Source: Falciphora oryzae (Eukaryota; Ascomycota; Sordariomycetes; Magnaporthales; Magnaporthaceae). Taken from it: a stretch of DNA of 38,217 nucleotides. The stretch spans positions 209,238 through 247,454 of the forward strand of contig JNVV01000058.1 in assembly GCA_000733355.1 (NCBI GenBank), in the 5' to 3' direction. The translations under genes were made by a program, and so were the position numbers. Positions 10,848-20,500 of the stretch are shown piece after piece (position 1 is the first letter of the stretch; each line of letters starts with the position of its first letter). The notes under the pieces were generated by a model that saw nothing but the letters and a program-made list of their open reading frames with translations, searched no databases and was not told where the DNA came from.

Positions 10848-12589
10848 ATGGCTTCGGCGGAGCTTGTCCTAGCAGCTCTCGGAGGGGCAGACCTCTGTCT
10901 CAAGTGAGCGCTCCTTTCTTGCCCTGGGTCTTGGCACGATTTTCCCCGCAAGGCAATGCTAACAGGCGACCCCTGCTCCTCGGCGTCAACACCAGATACG
11001 GAGCGATTCTGATCAAGGCGTACCAGTCCTTCAGAAGCGCCGATGCTGCCATCGAGGAGAAAATTCTAACCGCCGAAGCCATGTGGAGCCGCATCGCGCT
11101 CCAGATTGGGTTCCTGTCCAAGGTGGTGGCCGCGCTGGGCGAGGAGCACTGCCGCATCCAGGTCCAGGTCCTCGAAATGCTCAAAAGCAAGTTTTCCCTC
11201 GCCATCAGCAAGATCAAGTCCGTGACCAAGAAGCATGGCGATGGCATCAGCCGCTGGAAGTACATGGTCGTGCGCGACTCCCTCGACGAGATAGTCGCCG
11301 GTCTGGAGCGATGGCAGCGCCTCTTTGACCCCTCCTGGCTTCTAATGCTGCGCGTCGCCGACAGCACGATTGACTCGGGGCTTGCCGAATCCGCTAGGGT
11401 GCGGCCAACCGAAGAAACCTCGGCGGCGACGTCCACCAGGAGCAGCTCGGGCCTGCTCGCTGCCCAGAAGCTGCGGGTTTCCATCCAGGGCAAAATAGAC
11501 CACACCTCCATCAACCTCCCCGCGGACGGAGTCGATTGGAGCGCGTCCCAAAACGTGCCTTATTCGACGACCAAGATACTGAGACGCGCGGGCGGCTCGT
11601 CCAGGCTGTTCGCCGTCGACTCGATGTTTTTTACGCCGGGGGCGGACGTGGCCAGGGCCCGCGCCGACGCCGAGGCGCTGGCCAAAAAGCTCAAGCACGT
11701 CGAGTATGGCTACGGCATTTTGCCGTGCCGGGGCATCGTCAAGCACCGCGACCCCGAGTCCAAGCTGCTCGCGTCCATTGACCTTGTCTTCGGCCTTCCC
11801 TTTCAACTCCAACCCCCTCCTATTAGTCTGCGCCAGCTCCTCGTGACCAGTACGCTGCCGACGGAAACTAGCCTGTCCGCCGTTCTCGCCGTGGCGCGGC
11901 AGCTGGCCGCGGCCGTTAGCGTCCTTCATACGTGCGGCTCTGTGCACAAAAACATCCGGCCCGAGACCGTCCTGCTCCTGGGAGGGGACGGGCTGCTTCA
12001 CCCCGCATACCTGGCCGGGTTCGACTCGTTCCGTGGCGCGGTGTCGCGCACGGCGCGGGCCTGCGACGACGACTGGCGGCGTGACCTGTACCGCCACCCC
12101 TCGAGGCAAGGGCCGCTCGCGCGGGAGGACTACGTCATGCAGCACGACGTGTACGGCCTCGGCGTGTGCCTGCTGGAGCTGGGCATCGGGCACAGCTTCG
12201 TCGATTTCGAGCCCGTGGACGGCGCGGCGAGTGGCGAGCAGCGAGTGTACCCGAGCAGAGAGCTGTACATGGCAGACGACGACGACGACGACGACGTGGG
12301 GGGGACGAGCGACGCGTTCCAAAGGCTGGGGCTAGGCACGGGCACTCCTGGCTTGGACGCCCAGCGCAGGGCGGGGCTCAAGGATCGATTGGTGAGGCTG
12401 GCGAGGGCGCGGCTGCCGGCGCGCATGGGCGACCTATACATGGCCGTCGTGGTCACCTGCCTGACTTGCCTGGACCGGGACAACGGGGACTTTGGGGACG
12501 AGGAGGACATGCGGGACGAGGACGGGATCCTGATCGGCGTGCGCTTCATCGAGAAGGTGTTGCTTCGGCTCAACAGCATCTCGGCTTAG
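10848..12589 (+). CDS. HeLo-like N-terminal domain plus degenerate kinase domain
   Basis: Exon 1 is 10848-10903 and exon 2 is 10996-12589, giving 549 residues. The 92-bp intron has donor GTGAGC, branch TGCTAACA and acceptor CCAG. Residues 1 to about 140 begin MASAELVLAALGGADLC and form long amphipathic helices with the usual HeLo-like look: a hydrophobic, membrane-targeting N-terminus and a helical bundle. The C-terminal half follows a kinase C-lobe, but the catalytic loop reads HKNIRPE instead of HRDxKxxN (about residue 335) and the DFG position reads GFD (about residue 360), so catalysis is unlikely. YVMQHDVYGLGVCLLELG matches the DxWSLG region. An Asp7 run lies near residue 430, and the C-terminus has a conserved acidic DEDGILIGVRFIEK block. 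HeLo domains of HET-S and related proteins permeabilise membranes. No inactivating lesion is visible. Confidence 0.82.
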
Positions 12590-12710
12590 GGGATCCGTTG
12601 CTGACTGGGCGATTTGTTGGCGGCGACGGGCAGGTGTGGCCACGCCATTCCTACGTCATTTCGGTCGTAATGCGCGATTTTCGGGACCTGGCGGATTGCG
12701 TCGGAGGTGA

Positions 12711-12713
<3 letters not shown>
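12590..12713. other. 3' flank of the HeLo gene
   Basis: Short spacer between the stop codon and the LINE copy. No separate feature is visible. Confidence 0.5.
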
Positions 12714-12747
<34 letters not shown>

Positions 12748-13365
12748 ATTTAACGTCGTTAAGTCGGGATATGCCAGTCCCTGCCTCCCTAGGGGCATAC
12801 GACGTGCTAGCGCTACCCAAGCTTGACACCAGGCCACGCTGATGCCATCGAGGCGGCTAACAAATTAAACCCGAAGGCACACGGTGGTCGGGCCGTATCC
12901 CGGCACTCCTAGTTGGTGAGCGGGCATCAGCAGTAGGGCGAATAAACGCCGGGGCGCTGTGAGCGCTGCGGGTGGTAGTAATGCTATCGGACAGCGAGTG
13001 TGCCGGAAAAGGGGTAAAAGAAAGGGGTAAAAAGGAAAGGGGTAAAAAGAAAAGGGTAAAAGGAAAGTGGTAAAAGGGAAGGATAAAGGGGGAAGGGAGA
13101 GGAGTAAAAAGAGGAAGGTATAAAGGAAAAAGGTAATATGCGGGCCCGTAGGCTTGCCGTTACCGTTTAGCTATGTAACAGACCGTGTGGTTGCGCGCTG
13201 CCCTCCTTTGATAAGCTGTGCAGACGGGCGACTCAAGCAACAGCTTGAGCCGATGACCTTTTGGAGTGCTATTGGCTCAGTGGCATAAGGCCCGCACCGC
13301 TGACGTTACAAGCGACGGTGTAGTAGTTAGTGGCTTCGACGAACGAAGCAAAAAGGAAAGGCTTT
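12714..13365 (-). mobile_element. LINE, 5'-truncated copy D
   Basis: On the plus strand it begins with a GA run (12714-12744), which is the element's 3' end. It continues through the shared 3' tail to about 13020, then purine-rich GGGGTAAAA-type repeats (13020-13130), then matches the coding end of the LINE at 27185-27270. At about 13311-13362 the minus strand encodes KPFLFASFVEATNYYTVA, nearly identical to the last residues of the ORF at 26727-27250. About 150 bp between the coding end and the tail differs from the other copy. No target-site duplication was found. Confidence 0.75.
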
Positions 13366-13555
13366 TTATAGCACCCCACGCAGAACCACGGCCGGCAGCC
13401 TTATAAATCACCACTAAAGGCCTCGGAGGAGGGCTCCGGGTGGGAGCCAAAGGGGCGCGGACCCCGAAGGACGTGCGGATTAAAAGAGTTCAACTTTACA
13501 ACACGCATACCGGCTGGCCTCCGCAAATAACGGACGCTCAGCCCGGTTAAGGCAG
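13366..13555. other. Spacer between mobile elements
   Basis: GC-rich sequence without an ORF or a recognised motif, lying between LINE copy D and the short terminal-repeat element. Confidence 0.4.
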
Positions 13556-13696
13556 TGTTATGGCGTGGCGTGCCCTTTCGTGCAGCCTGGCCTCACAGAG
13601 GGTACTTGAGCCTCCAATTGAGCCAAAGTCTCAGCTTTGGCTTAGTCGTCCTTTTGGTAGCAAGTGGGTGGAGGCTCCTACTGCCGAACCGTGACA
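13556..13696. repeat. Left terminal direct repeat of the TRIM-like element
   Basis: 141 bp, begins TGTTA and ends TGACA. Nearly identical to 13932-14073. Confidence 0.7.
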
Positions 13697-13782
13697 TTAA
13701 GCCAAAGCTAAGGGAGGGTGACCAGCCCTTTCGAACAAAGCCGCAATTGAGCACCTGAGTCCAAATGGCTGCCGTGCCCCCG

Positions 13783-13885
13783 TGGGGGATCGAACACGTG
13801 CATCTTGGTAAGGAACAATTGAGCCCGGTGGAGTTCAGGACCCCACCACGCCGCTGGGCCCAACCTCTGAGTCATGTTGGTAAGC
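13783..13885 (-). other. tRNA-like RNA polymerase III promoter boxes inside the TRIM-like element
   Basis: On the minus strand TGACTCAGAGGTTGGGCC (about 13866-13883) resembles a tRNA A box, and GTTCGATCCCC (about 13785-13795) is a good B box. They are about 70 bp apart, wider than in an intronless tRNA. The T-arm and acceptor stem do not pair, so this is not a functional tRNA gene. A tRNA-derived SINE piece inside the element is one explanation. Confidence 0.4.
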
Positions 13886-13931
13886 AAACACTACAGCACC
13901 TGCTGGCCTCCCCGAGGGGGAGAGGGGGTAG

Positions 13932-14073
13932 TGTTATGGCGTGGCGTGCCCTCTCGTGCAGCCTGACCTTACAAGAGGGTATTTGAGCCTCCAATTGAGC
14001 CAAAGTCCCAGCTTTGGCTTAGTCGTCCTTTTGGTAGCAAGTGGGTGGAGGCTCCTACTGCCGAACCGTGACA
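13932..14073. repeat. Right terminal direct repeat of the TRIM-like element
   Basis: 142 bp, one base longer than the left copy through a CACAG versus TACAAG difference. It directly follows the purine tract GAGGGGGAGAGGGGGTAG. Confidence 0.7.
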
Positions 14074-14888
14074 TTGGGGGGTCTCCCAGGCGCACGGGCC
14101 TGGCAGCCGATCAGATAAGCCCCTCCCAGGCAGATAGAGTGCACGGCACGCGCCCAGGCCTCCGGCCTCGATTTCTTCCCAATACATCTCTCTTTTGGCC
14201 ACCTTTTGCAGCCACCTACCTGCCGTGATACCGGGCCACAGGAAAAGGGGCCAGTGCCCTCACTGGCTTCCACCAGGGCAGGCAAGCAACCTACCGAGGA
14301 TCCGGGCCGGGATGCAAGCCCAGATCCCGGCCAGGGCAGAGTAAAGAAGGCGGGGCCCGCAAATCCGAAGTCCCTGGCTGCGACGACAAGCGAATCCGGC
14401 CTTGCTCACGCTCACGACGCTTCCGCAGCCAGAAATACGAACACTTGCCCAGCATTGCTGCATCTCTGTATCGCTGCAGCAATCGATCCGCGAACGGGAG
14501 ATTTTGACCGGGCTTACGGTACGGCGATACCCCCTCATAATAAAACGTCAGTCCTCCGAACAAAATCCCCAAGTCAGTCCGAGTCCCTGAGATGCGTATC
14601 TGCATATATATATCAAGCACCAGTTAACAGTAATTCGCACTTGCCGTGCGAAGGGAAAGGAAGCCTCCAAACCATCCAATCAGCTGTAAAATGACGCGCA
14701 GTCAAAGCCTGGGGCTGGGTTAGGCGCTCGATTGCGGCCCAACACCATGGCTAAGACCGCCTCGTGCCCTTCTGCTCAAAAAAAAAAAAAAAAAAAAAAA
14801 AAAACCCGCGTCTCGCCTCAAAGGAACGGCGGCATCGATCCCGCTATTCTTCTAGACGGCTTCTTTTTCCCTACAGACTCGTACTTCC
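14074..14888. other. Intergenic region with a 27-base A run
   Basis: No gene is recognised. Overlapping ORFs of 60-160 codons lack motifs. An uninterrupted run of 27 A occupies 14778-14804, about 85 bp upstream of the HET-gene ATG; it could be the tail of an old plus-strand retroposon or a simple promoter poly(dA) tract. Confidence 0.45.
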
Positions 14889-17229
14889 ATGTTTCGAAAA
14901 CTACTTTCCTCCCGCCGGCGCGCACGCGGCGGCGCAGAAGCCCAAGCAAGCTCCAGCCAAGACGCAAGTGTGAGTCTGGGGGGCACGCCGGAACGGCGCC
15001 GTCGGTTCCTGCCGGCCTCACTCGGCATCGCCCTCAACCGGCGGGACGGGGCGTCGACGGACGACGATGAGCTCTGCGCGCAATGCGCACCCATGGATTT
15101 CGAAATCTTCCGTCCACATCACAGCTCGTACAAGGCCACCGGACTCTCGCCAGATATGAAGCAACCGCTGGGGGAATTTCAGGCTAGCCCGCGGTGTCCG
15201 TTTTGTCGCCTTATAGTAAAGACTGCCTGTTCGGGCGGACTCACCGACCAGCCGGGGACTGTGACTATCCATGCGATAACCGGCTTCACCGAGGGCAGAG
15301 GAAGATCGATCATCCGGATGGCCGAAGAACTCACAGGGGTTTTGCTCGGATCGAGCGCCCCGGTCGGATTCGGAATTCGCATGATGCACCATTCTGCGCC
15401 TGCGCCTCAGGGAGATGGGCTTCTACTCGGCCGGCCCGTTCGGGATCAGGTCGACCACGATCTGCTATCGCGCTGGCTGAAGTCGTGCATGGAAAATCAC
15501 GGATATCGGTCCCACCCCTCCAAGGTTTCACTAACGCCTCTCGTCGAGCCTGGGATCCGGATTTTCGTTATCGACGTCTCCCAGCGCTGCGTAACTCGGT
15601 TGCCGGACGGTTCGGAATACGCCACGCTGAGCTACGTATGGGGGCAGGGCGGCCGGGGACAGTTGGAATGGAGACGCGCGACCCGGGATCGCCTACACAC
15701 CCCCGGGGGGCTCGGTGCGGCAAGCGAGGGGGATATTCCGACCACCATCCACGACGCGATGGCGCTCTGCGCGCGCCTCGACATACGCTATCTCTGGGTA
15801 GATGCCTTGTGCATCCCCCAGGACGACCCAGACCTGCAGCGCCAGTACATGAACGAGATGGCCAGTATCTACCATCACAGTCTAGTCACCATTATCGCCG
15901 CTTCCGGGAGCACCTCCTGGGCCGGCCTTCCCGGGTTGCGCCCAGGGAGCAGACGAATCGTTCAGCACAAGGAGACGGTCCGAGGCATCACGCTGACCAG
16001 CACGTGTCGGGGCCTGGACGAGGTGATGGAAACCTGTCCCTGGGGGCGCCGGGCATGGACCCTCCAGGAAGCCGTGTTCGCCCGACGTTTGCTCATCTTC
16101 TCCGACGACCAGGTCTTCTTCCGATGCGCCAACGGCGTCCTATATGAGGACGCGAAGCTCGAAGCCAGCAACCCGATCAGAGTGTTCCCCTGGAACATGG
16201 TCAGTTCTAAGTTTGAGTGGCTGTCGGATGGGAAATATTATGCCCCGGGGGTAGGCCCATTTGTCGATCTCGTAAACGAGTTGAATGCGCGAGCACTCAC
16301 GTCTCCCGGAGACATTCTCAGAGCCTTTGCTGGTATCAGCGGTTACTTCTCGCTCCGCTACGGCTGGAACTTTTGGCACGGCGTCCCGATCGAGCTGCTC
16401 GACCCATGTCTGCTGTTCCGTCCGACTGCGAGCAGCCGTCCCAGGGTGGGATTCCCAACTTGGAGCTGGGCCGGGTGGGAAGAGACAATCTTCGGGGAAG
16501 AGAAATACATCCTTTACGCTCACGAGTTTCAAGATATCGTCTGCGAGGTTCGCTGGCGACAATACGTCAGGCAAGGCGACGGATGGGTCTACAGCATCCC
16601 CGGCCTTCCTCATATGCAGACCTGGGAGGTCGGGGCGACAGAGGGATACGCTGCAGCCAGCCCGTCGTTGTCGTCGTCGGCATCTGCCGAAGATGAGGAA
16701 TTAGCCAAGTTGCGGTCGCTATGGAAACCGACCAAGGCCCGATACGACTGCATACCGCCTCCGCCCGATACGACTGCATACCGCCTCCGCCCGAATCTGT
16801 GCGCGATAGGCTGGATGGGCTCCTTGTCTTTTATACCAGCTCTGTTCGAATGGAGGCTACGCTGCAGCGTGGCGACGGCAAAAGTGTTGACGATGCCGGC
16901 GTGAGTGGCCCCAAGTTCTTGCCGGGCGTGGATGCTTATAGGCTGGAAGTGCCCTCGTCGACCCATCCAAAACATTGCTGGATCTTCCTAGCAGCGTCTC
17001 GTCGGATCAGCATGAGGAGTCCAACACCTTTGAGTGCATGATTGTGGCAAGGAAGCTGGGGCGCAGGATGGGGGGCGAACGGGATATGACAAGCAGTCTT
17101 CTCCAGATCATGGTCGTCAGTACCGATGAGCACGGGGTATCGCGGAGGGTCAATGCGCATATCTTCGAGGTCGAAGACGCCGTCTGGGCCAGCCTCGAGC
17201 CTAGTTGGAAAGTTTTCTTTTTACTGTAG
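14889..17229 (+). pseudogene. HET-domain (heterokaryon incompatibility) gene, frameshifted
   Basis: The open frame 14889-16904 encodes a basic N-terminus, a CAQC/CPFC cysteine region, then the HET domain: YATLSYVWG (about residue 243), RYLWVDALCIPQDD (about 299), YHHSLVTIIAASG and RAWTLQEAVFARRLLIF (about 388). HET domains trigger cell death after non-self recognition in filamentous ascomycetes. The HET core is intact. The C-terminal region is broken: a 26-bp tandem duplication (16738-16789) shifts the frame at about residue 625 and leads to a premature stop at 16904. The true continuation is in a second frame (to about 16990) and then a third (to TAG at 17227-17229), so a further one-base change near 16942-16990 is implied. 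The shortened protein could still be made. Converges with the minus-strand gene at 17503. Confidence 0.85.
16738..16789 (+). repeat. 26-bp exact tandem duplication inside the HET gene
   Basis: Units 16738-16763 and 16764-16789 are identical, each starting CCCGATACGACTGC. Both copies read ARYDCIPPPP when taken in their own frames. Removing one unit joins the upstream HET frame to the continuing C-terminal frame, so the duplication is the direct cause of the first frameshift. Confidence 0.92.
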
Positions 17230-17502
17230 TTCTTTCTTCTAGTAAAATCTCCGGTTTATTGCGGCCCTGTCCCTTTGCCTAGCGATTCTCGTAACACTGA
17301 CGGGCTTCTCTCCTGGGAAAATCGGGTATACGTCCCACCACACGAAGCCCTGAGAACGGAGATCCTCGGACATTTTCACGACTTCCAGGAGCCGGTCATT
17401 GGGGCGTCGCCAAGAGTCTAGATCTCATATAGCGCTTCTTCCGTTGGGGTAGATTTCGTAAACCGCCGTTAACCGCCAAGGGGGCCTGTTGACCGTAATC
17501 AG
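17230..17502. other. Convergent intergenic spacer
   Basis: The 273 bp between two converging stop codons must hold both 3' untranslated regions. Nothing else is recognised. Confidence 0.5.
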
Positions 17503-20500
17503 CTATACGAGGCGTATAGTTTCCCAGCTGAACTCCTCATGATCGAAGAAGTCACGCTCATCGGCGTACGCCTCACTGTTTAGGACAATAGCCCCTACCC
17601 GCTGTGCTAACCCGTTGCCCAGCCACGCAACGACGAGGAGACACCTCCGGTATGACACGCCTGCGTTACCATGGTAATCGCTGAGCAAAAAGCATGACCA
17701 TTGCCCACTCTCGAGTCGCTCCACGAATGTCGGCGGATCGCAGTCGGGCGGCTGGCTGCTCTCCCAGAGCCATTGTTCGCCTACCTTCCAATGTGTCCAG
17801 TCCGAAGGGTCGGATGACGCTGGCTCTATTTCCCCCCAGTCTGAACACAATGATCCTGACGGGTGGCTTGGATAGATTGATACTTTTTCGTCTCGGCTTG
17901 ATACTTGACTTGTAGCCTCGTGCTCCTCCTCCTGCTGCTCCCCTTCAGATTCCGACGTGCCGCCCCCGACGGATGTCTGATTAGGGCCAGAACACGAGAA
18001 CAACGACGGAGGTACGCGCTGGGTTTCAAAGCAGAGCGTCAAACTCCACTCAGTAGACTGGTTGCTGATTGGGTCAAAGACGTTGAGATAAGAGTGGACA
18101 GAGACCTCCTGCCCTTCCTCCTCGAAACGAATGCGCTTTATCTTTGGCTCCGAAGCCCGATATCCTTCGTACCATTCTCCCATCCAGTTCACGGCACCAG
18201 CCCAGCCTGCCCATGCCCAGGAGGGAAATCTCGGCCTTCGTCGCTGTGAGGCGCCCTGGCTATGAAACCAGGACAGGCCGTAGCAGAAATACGCCTCTTC
18301 CCTCGTTGGCTCCGAGGGGGACAGCACATAAGGTATCCCTTGAAGATACATCTGCTGTTGGGATTTTTGAAGATGACTACAGACGCCGGCAATTGCGATG
18401 AGCAAGTCGCTTTCAAATGTTAACTCCCGCTTGGGGTATTGCCCAATGACGGTGAAGAAGTTGTCGAGGTAGGGAGCGAACTCCGGGTCTTTCTGGAAGG
18501 CCAAATCTGTGAGCGGGTACCGTGGTTTCAGAAGGTTCCTGTGGAGGCCCGGCCCGAGTATCTCAGACATCTTCCAACGACGTTGTTTCCACTTGCCGAG
18601 ATGCTCCAGTCCGCCCAGTGCTTCCATCCAGCTTGCTCGGTCGCACTAAAACCAGGTCTGTCGCTCTGTGAAGACCAGTCGCCGCCGCGATAGCATGGCC
18701 TCCTGGAACGTCCAGCCTCGGCTCGCCCAGCGGGATGTCTTGGTCTCGTAGATTGGATCGGGCCCGGTTCTGAGGATGGTCCAATTCTTGAGGTGGACGA
18801 TCTGCTGCTTTATACGCGGCGTGTCCCCTACCCCCGGAAGGCCAAAGGTCTCATCCTGGCCGGCAGCGGCTATCAGTGTAAGTTCTGCGCCGCGGTAGAT
18901 AACATCCATCTTAGAGATTTGGCTCCTCTTCTCGGTCTCGTCCTGTTGGTTTATGCAGTATTGGTCGACCCATAGGTACCGTAGGCGTAGGCTTCTGGTA
19001 ACCTCAATGGCATGCTGCACCGTTGCTGGCAAGTGGCGTGGAAGGAGCAACAACCCTGATGCAGTGGCATCGGCGAGGGCCGCGCTGGCTTTCCCATGTC
19101 CCCAGACGTAACTTAGTGCCACCCATGCCATCTCGGGTTCAGCGTGGACGATTGTCCTAGTCTCGCAATCGATGACTTTCATGCCGGGTACTGGCTCAAC
19201 GCGCTGGTTGCAAGATTCTCCATGCGTCCTTTTGCAATTTTGCAGCCATCTCCGGGCCTTGGCAGCACTGAATCTCTCTGGAATGACCTCGGGTAGAAAC
19301 AATCCTTTTTTACGTCCCCTCGGTAGACATACTACGTATCCGGACGCCCCTTCTTCGTATGCAGAGGAATACGCCGGCAGTTGACCTCGCCCACCCGGTG
19401 CCACCAGAATGCAGCAGTCCTGCGCGCCCTTGGCCTTTTGAGACGCCCAGGGGCAGTGGTACAGGAAGGAAAGAGCGCTCAGGCTATGAGGGTACGCGTC
19501 CAACCTCCGCCCGGGGTCACACGAGCATCCTGATTGGTCGACGACGAAGACCGTGGCGGAGAGCAGCTGGCATAGCGGGCAGTTGGGGCTCGGCGAGAGA
19601 GTGAACCGGGTCGAATCCTTGTCGAGTGGGACATCTGTGAACCGGGTCGGATCTCGAGAGAGTGCGCCATTGCCGTAGAACCCGGAAACCTCAATGGGAA
19701 CGACGCGAGCCTTTCCGAAGTCGATGGCCAGACACCTACTGCAGATGGCTTCCACGGTTACCACGTGCTCGTTGTCCACAGAGATGGTGGTGGCAAGGGG
19801 TCCGAGGGTTGGACCGATGTCTCGTTCGTTCCGGCTAGCCACCAGAAGTCGGAGGTTCGGGGGACCGGAGACGGAGAGGAGAGCCTCGATCTGGCTGAGG
19901 AATTCGTCTAGAGAGTGCGACTCATCCAGGCTGTCTATGACAATAAAGACTCGCCTGAATCCCCGGCAGGCATCGACAAGAACCTCCCGAAGCTGTCTCA
20001 CGCCAAGTCGATGCTTGATGGAGTACCCCCTTTCGACGGCGGCGGGAACAAAGAAGTTGCCTTGGCGGCAGGTCTCAGAGACGACCCAGCCCAAGAAGGC
20101 CTCGACATCGTTCCCTTCACGCCTCGCGTGGGTGCAGTAGTAATAGGCAACGGCATCGGGAGGGTCCGAGTCTCTTGTGTCTTTGGCGAGTCGCTCGATG
20201 ACGGTTGAGGCTAGGATTGTTTCGCCCGCGCCAGTGATGCCCCTGGCCCACAGCAGTCGCGATTGCGGTGCCGATGTAATAGAATGCGTCGAGACCCAGC
20301 GAGACCATTCCGGACACCGAAAAATCCACTGGCAGGTGCTTTTGTCGTGGAGCCCTGTTGAGCAGTTGTACAGGTCAGAGGGATTGACCGTGACCAGCCA
20401 GTCAAGCATCTTTTGCCTATCCTCCACTGCATGATAGGATTAGATCACAATTTACATCTTTTCAAAATGCATGTAAGGAGTAGCAAGTAGTAGACTGCAC

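Larger units (their letters stand above)
13556..14073. mobile_element. 518-bp element with 141-bp direct terminal repeats (TRIM-like)
   Basis: Two direct repeats, 13556-13696 and 13932-14073, differ at only a few positions, and both begin TGTTATGGCG and end CCGTGACA, matching the TG...CA ends of long terminal repeats. The internal 235 bp has no coding capacity and ends in a purine-rich tract (13914-13931), where a polypurine primer would lie. This is the layout of a terminal-repeat retrotransposon in miniature. Against it, no primer-binding site is obvious after the first repeat and the flanking five bases do not match. Each repeat also holds a hairpin-forming GCCAAAG...CTTTGGC pair. Confidence 0.55.

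Noticed and set aside
11342..12322. 326-codon minus-strand ORF opposite the HeLo gene
   Set aside because: It is an antisense shadow of a GC-rich gene; the plus strand carries all the family motifs and the splice signals.
13783..13885. Functional tRNA gene on the minus strand
   Set aside because: A- and B-like boxes exist but the T-arm and acceptor stems do not pair and the spacing is too wide.
15194..16147. 317-codon plus-strand ORF in another frame of the HET gene
   Set aside because: It has no motifs, and the HET motifs lie in the overlapping frame starting at 14889.
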